Below are positions 34,563 to 46,700 of a stretch of DNA of 64,000 nucleotides, in pieces; position 1 is the first letter of the stretch, and each line of letters opens with the position of its first letter. The DNA comes from Acidobacteriota bacterium. Its GTDB lineage: Bacteria > Acidobacteriota > Thermoanaerobaculia > Multivoradales > JBCCEF01. The stretch spans positions 1-64,000 of the forward strand of contig JBCCHV010000018.1 in NCBI GenBank assembly GCA_039028635.1, in the 5' to 3' direction. The notes under the pieces were generated by a model that was not told where the DNA came from, made no database searches, and saw nothing but the letters and a program-made list of their open reading frames with translations. Made by a program: the position numbers and the translations under genes.

Positions 34563-37500
34563 AGCGGCGCGGCATCGAAGCCATCGGCTACCTCTCGCCG
34601 GTGCAGCACGGCATTCTGCTGCACAGCCTCGAGGCGCCGCAGGTCGGGGTGTACCTCGGTCAGACCGCCTGGCTCCTCGACGGCGATCTCGACGACGACG
34701 CCTTCCGCGGCGCCTGGGAGGAAGCCCTGGCCCGCCACGGCGTGCTGCGCACCTCATTCCGCTGGGAGGGCCTCGACGAGCCGGTGCAGGTGGTTCACGA
34801 GCGGGCGGCGCTGCCCCTGACTCGCCTCGACTGGAGCGAGCGGCCGGCCGGCGAGCAAGAGGCGGCCTTCGAAGACCTTCTGGCGGCCGACCGGCGGCAG
34901 CCCTTCGACGTCACCCGGCCGCCCTTGATGCGGCTGGTTCTGGTGCGCCTGGGAGAGCGGAGCCACCGCCTGCTGTGGAGCAGTCACCACGTCCTCCTCG
35001 ACGGCTGGTCGAAGGCCCAGGTGCTGGCCGAGGTGGTGCTGGCCTACGAGGCTACCGTTGCCGGCCGGCCCTTTCGTCTGCCGCAGCCGCGGCCCTACCT
35101 CGACTACATCCGCTGGCTGCGGGGGCAGGACGCCGCCGCCCTCGAGAGCTTCTGGCGACCTCGCCTGGCGGGCTACGGCGAGGCGGTGCGGCTGGCCCGG
35201 CCGGGGTCGGTGGCGGGGGAAGGCGAGGGCGAGAACGGTGTCGTCGACCCGCAGGCGACCCTGCCGGGGGTCGTCGAGGCCGAGTGGAGCGACCGGCAGA
35301 CCGCCGACCTCGAGTCCTTTGCGGCGAGCCGCGGACTGACCGTCAACAGCCTGGCTCAGGCCGCCTGGGCCCTGGTGCTGGGGCGCTATGGCCGCTCTCG
35401 CGATGTCATCTTCGGCGCCGTGCTGTCGGGGCGGCCGACGGATCTCGCGGGCGTCGAGTCGATGGTCGGGCTGTTCATCAACACCCTGCCGCTGCGCGTC
35501 GCCCTGCCCGCCGATGGCCGCGCCTCCGAGCTGCTGAGCGCTCTCGCCGGCGACCAGGTCGGCCTGCTCGAGGTGCAGCACAGCTCCTTGGTGGAGGTGC
35601 AGCGCTGGTCCGAGCTGGCAGCCGGAGAGGAGCTCTTCGAGAGCATCCTGGTGTTCGAGAACTACCCCGCCGACGAGCGTGCCGAGAAGGTGCTCGATCT
35701 CTCGCCGCCACGGGTGATCTCGACCACCAACTATCCGTTGACCGTCACGGTGATGCCGGAGCGACGGTTGCGGCTCCAGATCCAGTACCGGCGCGACCTT
35801 TACGACGCCGTCGACGTCGAGCGCTGGCGCGATCACTTCGGGCGCTGCCTGGAGCTGCTGTCGAGCCGGCCCGAGACCACCCTCGAAGAGCTTCAGGGGC
35901 TGACCGAGGCCGAGCGCCGGCAGGTGGTGGAGACCTGGAACGACACCGACCACCCCTACGCGATCACCACCCTGACCGAGCTGCTCGCCGCCCAGGCCGA
36001 GCGCACGCCGACGGCCACCGCCCTGCTGTACGAAGGCGACAGCATGACCTTCGCCGACCTCGACCGCCGTGCCGCCGACCTCGCCCGGGTGCTGGTCGCC
36101 GCCGGCGTCGGCCCCGAGCAGCGGGTCGGAATCCACCTCGAGCGCTCTCTCGAGCTGATGGTGGCCCTGGTGGCGGTGCTCAAGGCCGGCGGCGCCTACG
36201 TTCCCCTCGACCCGGAGTATCCGCCGGCGCGCCTGAGGGACATGGCGGCCCAGGCGGAGCTGGCGGTGGTGCTCAGCCGCGCCGATCACGAGGCCGCGGT
36301 CGAGCTGTTCGCCGCTTCGGTGCTGCGCCCCGATCAGCGGCCGCTGGAGGAGGCCCAGGCGTCGCTGCCGCGCCGGCACCACCCCGATCAGCTCGCCTAC
36401 ACCATCTTCACCTCCGGCTCGACGGGCCGCCCGAAGGGCGCCATGAACAGCCACCGGGCGATCGTCAACCGTCTGCTTTGGATGCAGCACCACTTCCGCC
36501 TGACGCCCCAGGACACGGTGCTCCAGAAGACGCCGATCAGCTTCGACGTCTCCGTCTGGGAGCTCTTCTGGCCGCTGATCGTCGGCGCGCGGCTGGTGCT
36601 GGCGCGGCCCGCTGGCCATCGCGACGTCGCCTATCTGGTAGACCGCATCGTCGCCGATGAGGTCACCACCCTGCACTTCGTGCCGTCGATGCTCGAGGCC
36701 TTTCTGGAGGCGCCGGAGGCGCGCCGCTGCACCGGCCTGGCGCGCGTCGTCTGCAGTGGCGAGGCGCTGCCCTACGAGCTCGAGCAGCGCTTCTTCGAGG
36801 CCCTGCCGGAGGTCGAGCTGCACAACCTCTACGGCCCGACGGAGGCTGCCGTCGACGTCACCGCCTGGCGCTGCTCGCCGAGCTCCCGGCGGCGGCCGGT
36901 GTCGATCGGCAGAGCGATTCACAACCTGCGCATCTACCTCCTCGACGAGGCCTTCCGGCCGGTCCCGCCGGGAGTCGCCGGTGAGCTCTACATCGGCGGC
37001 GTCGGGCTCGCCCGCGGCTATGTCGGCCGCCCGGGGCTGACTGCCGAGCGCTTTCTGCCGGATCCGCTGGGGAGAACTCCGGGAGCGCGCCTCTACCGCA
37101 CCGGTGACCTAGCGCGCTTTCTGCCGGACGGCGATATCGAGTACCTCGGTCGCCTCGACCACCAGGTCAAGATCCGCGGCTTCCGCATCGAGCTCGGCGA
37201 GATCGAAGCCGCTCTGGTGAGCCATCGGCAGGTGGCTCGGGCGGTGGTGGTGGTGCGCCAGGACGGCCCCGGCAGCGGCCGCCTGGTGGCTTTCCTGGTG
37301 GCGGCCGATGGCGCCGATCCCGCGGTCGACGAGCTGCGCGGCCACCTCGCCGAGCGCCTTCCGGACTACATGGTTCCGGCGGTGCTCGTCCGTCTCGACG
37401 AGATCCCCCTTTCGCCCAACGGCAAGGCCGACCGCAAGGCGCTGATGGCCCACGACCTGCCCGCCGGCGTCGACGGCGGGACGTCGGGGGCGGCGCCGCG

Positions 37501-37735
37501 CACGCCGGCGCAGCAGCTGGTGGCGGGAATCTGGTGTGAAGTCTTGGGGTTGCCGGAAGTCCGTCTGGGGCAGAGCTTCTTCGAGCTCGGCGGCCATTCG
37601 CTGCTCGCCACCCGGGTGGTCTCCCGCCTGCGCCAGGCCTTCGGCGTGTCGTTGCCGGTGGGTTCGCTGTTCGAGTACCCGACGGTCGAAGCGCTGGCGG
37701 CGGCGGCCGAGGCGGCGCGGCGCTCACCGACTAAC
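34559..37735 (+). other. Megasynthase 3 module 1: C-A(Ser)-PCP
   Basis: The C domain opens with SPVQHGILLHSL, the style of C domains that accept from an upstream E, and has HHVLLDGWS (about 34985-35010). The A domain has FTSGSTGRPKGAMNSHRAIVNR, identical over this stretch to the serine A domain of megasynthase 2. Its pocket D-V-W-H-V-S-L-V-D is again serine. The carrier serine (GGHSL) is codon 37598-37600. No E domain follows, so L-Ser is expected unless the next C domain has dual activity. Confidence 0.83.
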
Positions 37736-40700
37736 GAGGGCGAGAGCGTCGAGCTCGAGGCGCAGCCCTACGACGGAGCCGAGGCCGCCTCCTTCGCGCA
37801 GCAGCGCATGTGGCTGCTCGATCGCCTCGAACCCGGCAGCCCGGCCTACAACCTGCCCTTTGCGGTCGACCTCCGCGGCGCCCTCGAGGTGCCGCGGCTG
37901 GTGGCCGCTTTGCGCGCTCTGCTGCACCGTCACGAAGTGCTGCGCACGGTGCTCGAGGACGGTGATGACGGGCTTCTGCAGCGGGTTCTCGAGGACTTGC
38001 CGCCGGCGCTGCGCGAGATCGACCTCGGCTCGCTGCCGTCGGCGCGCCGGGCGGGAGAGATCGAGCGAGTCTCCCAGCAGGCCGCCGCGGCGCCCTTCGA
38101 TTTGCGTCGGGGACCGCTTTACCGGGGCGTCTTTTTCCGGCTCGGATCGTCGGCGGAGGAGGCCCGATCGGAGCCGGCACCGCGCTTTCGCTTTCTCGCC
38201 ACCCTCCACCACGCCATCGCCGATGGCTGGTCCCTCGAGGTGATGACCCGCGAGCTGTCGCAGCTCTACGCGGACAGCTCCGCCCTCGAAGATGCGCCGT
38301 TGGCGCTGCAGTACCGCGACTACGCCCGCTGGCAGCGGCGCTCCTTGACCGCCGAGCGCACCGCCGCCCTGGTCGAAGACTGGCGACGCGACCTCGGCGG
38401 TGCTGTTCCGCCGGCCCTCGAGCTGCCGACGGACCGGCCGCGGCCGGCGGTCCAGACCTTCCGCGGCGCCACCCTGCGGCGCCTGCTGCCGGCCGCTGAC
38501 GAGGCCGCCTTCGAGGCCTTCTGCCGACAGCGCGGCATCACCCTGTTCATGGGGCTGATGGGGGTCTGGATGGCGCTCCTGGCGCGCTATTCCGGAGCCC
38601 GCGAGCTGACCGTCGGCACGCCGGTGGCGAATCGGCCGCGGGCCGAGCTCGAGGGCCTGATCGGCTTCTTCGTCAACACCCTGACGATCCGTGGCGAGGT
38701 CGCGCCGGCGACCGCCTTCGACGACCTCGCCGGGGCGCTGCGCGACACCACCTTGAGCGCCTTCGCCAAGCAGGAGCTGCCCTTCGAGCGCCTGGTGGAG
38801 GCGCTGCAGCCGGAGCGCGATCTCTCCCGCGAGCCGCTCTTCCAGGTGATGATGATCCTGCAGAACACGCCGCAGCGGCGCCTCGACTTTGCCGGCGTCG
38901 AGGCCGCCCCGGCGAGCTTCGGCGGCACCACCTCGCGCTTCGACATCACCCTCTCCCTGACTTCCCGTGACGAAGGCCTCGAAGAGGTCTGGACCTACCG
39001 CACGGACCTCTTCGACGGCAGCACCATGGAGCGCCTGCGACGCCACTTCGTGGCCTTGCTGGCCGAGGTCCAGCGGCGTCCGGAGACGGCCCTCCGGGAG
39101 CTGCCCTTGCTCGCCACCAGCGAGCGTCACCAGCTGCTGTGGGAGTGGAACGACGCGGCGCGCGCCTATCCGGCCCAGACCTGGCACCAGGCCTTCGCGG
39201 ATCTGGTCGCCGCTTGGCCCGATCGGGTGGCCGTCTGGATGGACCGGGGCGGCCTCTCCTTCGGCGCCCTCGACGCTGCCGCCGAGGCCCTCGCCGACCG
39301 GCTGGCGGCGAACGGCATCGGCCCCGAGATCGGGGTGGCGGTCAGCCTCGAGCGCTCGCCGGAGATGGTGGTGGCTTTGCTCGCCATCGCCAAGGCCGGG
39401 GGCTGGTATCTGCCCCTCGATCCGGCGCTGCCGGCGGGGCGCCTGCGCTTCATCGCCGCCGACTCGGGGGTGGCGCTGGTGCTGTCGTCGCGCCGGGTCT
39501 TGAGCGAAGTCGCAGCGCTGCTGCCGGCCGGTCTGCCGGCGCTGGTGCTCGACGAGAAGGTGACGGACGCGCCGCCGGCGCCGCGCCCGCGGGTCGATCC
39601 GGCGATGGCCGCCTACGTGCTCTACACCTCCGGCTCGACGGGACGCCCAAAAGGAGTGCAGGTACCGCATGGTGCGCTGCTGAGCTTCCTGCGTTCGATG
39701 GCCGAGGCGCCCGGTCTCGAGGCCGACGACGTCCTGCTCGCCGTCACCACCCTGTCCTTCGACATCGCCGGCCTCGAGCTCTTCTTGCCGCTGCTCACCG
39801 GCGCCCGGCTGGTGATCGCCGGACGGGAACAGGCGGCCGATGGCGCCGCGCTGCGCCGCCAGATCGAAGACACCGGCACCACCGTTCTCCAGGCCACCCC
39901 GGCCACCTGGCGATTGCTGGTGGAGGGGCGTTGGCCGACGACGCGCCTGAAGGTTCTGTGCGGTGGTGAGGCGCTGCCGCGGGAGCTGGCGGATCAGCTG
40001 GTGGCGCGTGGCTCCGAGGCCTGGAACCTCTACGGGCCGACGGAAACCACCATCTGGTCGGCCCGGCGCCGCCTGGGCCGCGAAGCGACCGTCTCCATCG
40101 GCCGGCCGATCGCCAACACCCGCATCCAGATTCTCGACCCGCTGGGGCGGCCGGCGCCGGTCGGCGTGGCCGGCGAGCTGCTGATCGCCGGCGCCGGCCT
40201 GGCGCGCGGCTATCTCGGCCGTCCGGCCCTCACCGCCGAGCGCTTCGTACCCGATCCCTGGGCGCCGGAGGCCGGCAGTCGCCTCTATCGCACCGGTGAT
40301 CTGGCGCGCTGGCGGGCCGACGGCGAGATCGATTTCCTCGGCCGCCTCGATCACCAGGTCAAGGTGCGCGGCTTTCGCATCGAGTTGGGCGAGATCGAAG
40401 CCGTCCTGGAGGCCCAGCCGGAAGTGGCCCAGGCGGTGGTGGTGGCGATCCCGGGGACCGGCCCCGCGGCCGGCGAATCTCACCTCGTGGCCTGGCTGGT
40501 GGGGGAGGAGCTGGACGCCAAGGAGCTGGATGCCGCCGAGCTGCGCCGCCGCCTGCTCGCCTCGCTGCCGGACTCCATGGTGCCGGTTGCCTTCTCGTGG
40601 CTGCCGGAGCTGCCCCTCACGCCCAACGGCAAGGTCGACCGCAAGGCGTTGACGGGGCGCGGCTTGCCGCAGGCCGAACGGCCCGGCGGCCGGCCGCCGA

Positions 40701-43700
40701 CGGAGGGCTTGGAGCAACGCTTGGCGGAGCACTTCGCGGCCGTTCTCGGGCGACGCGGGGTTGCTGCCGACGAGGATTTCTTCGGCCTCGGCGGCCACTC
40801 CCTGGCGGCGGCGCGGCTGCTGGCGCGGCTCAGCGACGATCTGGGGCGGGAGCTGCCCCTGCGGGCCCTGTTCGAGGCCCCGACGGTCGCAGGCCTCGCG
40901 GCGCGCCTGGCCGAGCTGCCGGCTGATCCGGCGGACGATCGGCTCGCCGGCGAAACGGCGGTCGACGCCTTGTCGCCGGCGCCGGCGGGCTCTGGGGATG
41001 CACCGCTGTCCTTCGCTCAGCAGCGCCTCTGGTTCCTCGATCACCTCGCGCCGGGTATGGCGACCTACAACCTGGCGGTGGTGCTCGATCTGCGCGGTGA
41101 CCTCGATGGGGCCGCCCTGGCCGCCGTCAGCGATCAGATCTTGCGGCGTCACGAGGTGCTGCGGACGCGCTATCCGGAGGCCGATGGCGTGCCGGTGCAG
41201 CGGGTCGACGCGGCGAACGGCGAAGTCCTGCAGCGCCTCGATCTGACGGCGCTGCAGGAAGCGCGACGGATGGCGCTCGCCGAGAGCATCCTGGCCGCCG
41301 AGATCGCGCGGCCCTTCGACCTCGGCGCCGGGCCGGTGATGCGCTTGCTGTTGGTGCGCCTGGCAGAGGATCACCATCGCCTCGCCCTCACCCTCCATCA
41401 CATCGCCGGCGACGCCTGGTCGATGGGAGTGCTGGTCGACGAGCTGTCCTCCGGCTACGCCGCCCGCCGGCGGGCTGGCGATGCGCGCCTCGCGGACCTG
41501 CCGGTGCAGTACGGCGACTACGCCCGCTGGCAGCGGGCTCGGCTGAACCCGCAGCGAGTCGAAGGCCTACTCGCCTACTGGCGCCGGCGCCTGGGGGAGC
41601 GGCCCGAGGTGCTCGAGCTGCCCACCGATCGCCCGTGGCCGGCGGTGCCGAGTCATCGCGGTGGCACCGTTCGCGACCAGCTCTCGGGAGCGACCGCCGG
41701 GCGCCTCGAGGCCTTCGCCGCGGCCCATGGCGCGACCGCCTTCATGGTCCTGCTGGCGGCCTATCAGGGCCTGCTGGCGCGCCTCAGCGGCCAGCGCCAG
41801 GTGATCGTCGGGTCACCCGTCGCCAACCGCCCGCGGCCTGAGCTCGAAGGCCTGGTGGGTTTCTTCGTCAACACCTTGCCGCTGGCAGCGACGGTCGAGG
41901 GCGAAGACAGCTTCGAGTCGCTGCTCGAGAAGGTGCGGCACGGGGTGCTCGACGATCTGGCGCATCAGGACCTGCCCTTCGAACGCCTGGTGGAAGAGCT
42001 CTCGACCGACCGCGAGCGCGCCCGCGAGGCCCTCTTCCAGGTGATGTTGGTGGTGCAGAACGCGCCCCGCGAGTCGTTGCGCCTGCCGGGCCTCGAAATC
42101 GCCATCGATGAGCCCGAGCTCGGCGTCGCCAAGTTCGATCTCACCCTGCAGGCCATCCCGCGGCAGAGCGGCGGCTTCGAGCTCGCCCTCAACTACGCCA
42201 AGGACCTGTTCGACGAGGTTTCCGCCCGCCGTTTGCTGGAGCGCTATGGGCGCTTCCTCGCCCATGGCCTGGAAAGCCCCGAAAAGAGCCTGGCGTCCCT
42301 CGACTGGCTGTCGCCCATCGAGCGTCAAGCGGTGCTCGACGAGTGGGGGCAGGGCGATCCCCTGACGCCGGTTCCGATGTCCCTCGTCGACCTGTTCACC
42401 ATCGTCTGCCAGGAACGTCCGGACTTGGTGGCGCTGGCCTGGGAAGGCGGCGCCATCAGTTACGGCGAGCTCGACCGCCGTAGCGACCGTCTGGCGCAGC
42501 ACCTGCGGGCGGCGGGGGTCGGCACCGACTGCACCGTGGGCCTGTTCCTCGAGCGCTCCCCAGATTGGGCCCTCGCCATCCTCGCCGTCAGCAAGGCGGG
42601 CGGCGCCTGGGTGCCCCTCGATCCGGCCTATCCGGCCGAGCGCCTCGGCTACATGATCGAGACCGCCGCCTGCCGGCTGGTGGTGGCCCATCGGGCGATC
42701 GCCGAGAGCCTCCCGAAGGCGGCTCCGAAGGTGAGCATTCTCGAAGACCTGCTCGCCGCGGCGGCGCCGCCCGTGTCCTTGCCGGCGGTGCCGATGGACG
42801 CCCTCGCCTACGTCATCTTCACCTCCGGCTCGACCGGCCGGCCGAAGGGCGTCGGGGTTTCCCATCAGGGCCTCGCCGGCTTGGTGCACACGGGACGGTT
42901 GGCCCTCGATCTCGACGGCCCGTCGCGCATCTTGCAGTTCGCTTCGCCGAGCTTCGACGGCTCGGTGGCGGAGATCGTGCCGACCCTGGCGAGCGCCGCC
43001 ACCCTGTGCTTTGCGGACTCCAGCGCGCTGATGCCCAGCCCGGCTTTCGGCGACCTGCTCGAGCGCCTCGCGATCACCGCCTCCTTCCTGCCCCCGTCGT
43101 CCTTGAGCGCGATTCCCGAGCGCCCCTATCCGGCCTTCCGCCGGCTGGTGGTCGCCGGCGAGGCGTGCAGCCCACAGGTGGCCCAGCGCTGGTCGACGGA
43201 GCACCGCCGGGTGGTCAACGGCTACGGCCCCACCGAGGCCACGGTGTGGGTCAGCAGCCTGCTGTTCGAGGACCGCATGCATCTCGGCAGCGCCAACGTC
43301 GGCTGCCGCCTGCTGGTGCTCGATCGCCGCCAGCGGCCGGTCCCTCCGGGAGCTCCCGGTGAGCTGTGCGTCGCCTCGCCGGGACTGGCGCGGGGCTATC
43401 TCGGGCTGCCGGCGAGGACCGCCCAGAGCTTCGTTCCGGATCCCTTCCCGGGAGCCTCCGCCGGCGGCCGTCTCTACCGTACCGGCGATCTGGTGCGCTG
43501 GAACCATCGCGGCGAGCTCGAGTTCCTCGGTCGCCTCGATCACCAGGTCAAGGTGCGCGGCTTTCGCATCGAGCTGGGCGAGATCGAGGCCGCTCTCGCC
43601 GCCCACGAAGAGGTGCTGCAGAGCTGCGTAGTGGTCGACGGCAGCGGGGCCGACAAGCGGCTGGTGGCCTATCTGGTCGGTCCGTCGGGGGACGACTCGC

Positions 43701-46700
43701 CGCCCGCCGAGGCCGGTGAGCTGATCGCAGACCGGCTGGCGGCGGAAGAGATCAAGGGCTGGCTGGAGGAGACGCTGCCGGACTACATGGTGCCGCCGGT
43801 GATTCTCTGGCTCGCGGCCTTGCCGGTGACCGCCAATGGCAAGGTCGATCGCCGCGCCCTGCCGGCGCCGCCGGCCGTCGACGGCGGCGGGGCGGCACCG
43901 CGCACGCCCCTCGAGGAGCTCCTCGCCGGCTTGTGGGCGGAGACCTTGCGCCTCGAACAGGTGGGGGCCGACGGCGCCTTCTTCGAGCTCGGCGGCCACT
44001 CGCTGATGGCGACCCAGCTGATGGCCCGCATCCGCCAGGCCCTGGGCCTCGACCTCCCGTTGAGCGCTCTCTTCGAGGCCTCGACGCCGCGCGCCATGGC
44101 CGCCGTCGTCGAGCAGGCGCGCCAAGGCGAGGAGATCCCACCGATCACGCCGGTGGCCGGCGATCGCGACCTGCCGCTGTCCTACTCCCAGCTCCGCCAG
44201 TGGCTGCTGGTCGAGCTCGATCCGGCGACGGCGGTCTACAACATTCCCTCGGCGGTGCTCTTCGCAGGCCGCCTCGAGGTGGCCGTGCTGGCGGCGACGC
44301 TGGGGGAGATCGAGCGCCGCCACGAGGCCCTGCGCACCGTCTTTCCGCAGCGCGATGGCGAGCCGACTCAGCGAATCCTGGCGCCGGCTGGGGCCCGTCT
44401 ACCGCTGATCGACCTCGCCGCCTTGCCGACCTCGCGGCGCACCGCCGAGCGCGAGCGCCTGCGCCGGGACGAGGCCCGGCGGCCCTTCGACCTCGCCCGT
44501 GGACCGCTGATTCGGACCACCCTGCTGCGCGAAGGGGAGGACCGCCATGTCCTGCTGGTCACCCTGCATCACATCGTCGGTGACGGCTGGTCTCTCGGCG
44601 TCTTCACGCGCGAGCTCGGCAGTCTGTTCGAAGCCCTCGCCCGGGAACTGCCGTCGCCGCTGTCGCCGCTGTCGCCGCTGCCGCTGCGCTATGCCGACTA
44701 CGCCGCCTGGCAGCGCTCTTGGCTGAGCGGCGAAGTGCTTGCGCGCCAGGTCGACTACTGGCGCCAGCGCCTCGGCGACGGCGGCTCGGTGCTGCAGCTA
44801 CCCACCGATCGCCCGCGGCCGGCCCTGCAGAGTCACCGTGGCGGCGAAGTCACCTTCGCCCTCGGCGACGACGTCGCCGCCGGTCTGCGGCAGCTCGCCC
44901 GGCGCCAGGGGGCGACCCTCTTCATGGTGCTGCTGACCGCCTTCAAGGCGCTGCTGGCGCGCTTCTCGCGGCAGGACGACATCGCCGTCGGCACCTACGT
45001 CGCCAATCGCCGCTGGCGCGAGATCGAAGAGCTGATCGGCTTTTTCGTCAATACCCTGGTGCTGCGCAGCGATCTCACCGGCAACCCGGCCTACGACCGG
45101 CTCCTCGAGCGCGTGCGCGCCGTCACCCTGGGGGCCTACGAGCACCAGGACGTGCCCTTCGAGACCCTTCTCGAGGAGCTGCGTCCGGAGCGCGATCTCA
45201 GCCGTTCTCCCTGGTTCCAGGTGCTCTTCGGCTTCCAGAACTTCTTCGTGCCGCAGCTCGATCTGCCGGACCTCGCCGTCGGGCCGCTGCCGTCGGAAGG
45301 CGACCCGGAGGTCCATTTCGACCTCACTCTGTGGATGATCGAGGGTGACGACGATGGTTCCCTGCGCGGCTCCTGGCAGTACAACGCCGACCTCTTCGAT
45401 CGCACCACCGCCGAGCGTTGGGTGCGCTCCTTCGAGTCTCTGCTCGGCGCCCTGGTGGCGGAGCCGGAGCTGGCGCTCCTCGATCTGCCGCTGCTCGCCG
45501 AGGCCGAACGTCACCAGCTGCTGCGGGAGTGGAACGACGTCGGCGATGCATTTCCGGCCGCCAGCCTCGACCAGCTCTTCCGGGAGAGCGCTCAGCGCTG
45601 GCCGGACTCGGTGGCGGTGGTCTGCGGCCAGGACCAGATCACCTATCGTGCCCTCGATGAGCTCGCCGAGGGGCTGGCCCAGCACCTGCGCGCCGTCGGT
45701 GCCGGGCCGGATTCGCCGGTGGCACTGCTGATCGACCGCCATGTCGATCTGATGGTCGGCCTGTTCGGAATCCTGCGCGCCGGCGCCGCCTACATCCCTC
45801 TCGATCCGGCGATTCCGGCGGAGCGCTTGGCCTACATCCTCGACGATGCGCGACCGGCGGCGCTGGTGAGCGTGTCGCGGCTGCCGCTGCCGACGCTGCC
45901 CGCCGGTCTGCCGGTGCTCCACCTCGACCGTCGGCGCGCGCCGGCGCCGGCCGCGGGCTCGGCGCCGACGCCGCCGGAAGGCCTCGCCTACATCATTTAC
46001 ACCTCCGGCTCGACGGGGCGGCCCAAGGGGGTGGCGGTGCAGAACCACTCGGTGGCCAACTACATCCGCAGCGCCGCCGAGATCTTCGCCCTCGGACGGC
46101 GGGATCGGGTCCTGCAGTTCGTGTCGATCGGCTTCGATCACGCCGCCGAGGAGATCTTCCCGATCCTCGGCCGCGGCGGCGCCCTGGTGCTGCGGCGCGA
46201 AGAGATGATCTCCTCGCCAGGCCACTTCCTCGATCGCCTGAACGACCTGCAGGTCACCCAGCTCAGCCTGCCGACGACCTATTGGCAGGAGCTCGCCACC
46301 GCCCTGCCGCAGCGCCCGGCGGGCGACCCGGCGCCGCTGCGGCTGGCGGTTTTCGGCGGCGACCGGGCGATTCCGGAGCGGGTCGAGGCTTGGTGGAGCT
46401 GGTCCCTGCCGGGCTTTCGGATGATCAACAACTACGGGCCGACGGAGGCCACCGTGGTCGCCACCATGAGCGAGCTGCGGCGCCTTCGGCGGCCCTCCGG
46501 CGAGCTGCCCATCGGTCGCCCGGTGCACGGAGTCCAGGGCTACGTCGTCGCTCCCGATCTCGCCGCCGTACCCCTCGGGGCGCCGGGCGAGCTCTGCCTC
46601 GCCGGTGCCGGTCTCGCCAGGGGCTATCTCGGCCGACCGGCCCTGACCGCCGAGAAGTTCGTGCCGGAGCCCTTCTCGGGAATCGCCGGGGCGCGCATGT

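Noticed and set aside
44640-44690. CTGTCGCCG tandem repeat as a microsatellite or regulatory element
   Set aside because: It is in frame inside a C domain linker and encodes a short Pro/Ser/Leu repeat; no regulatory role is supported.
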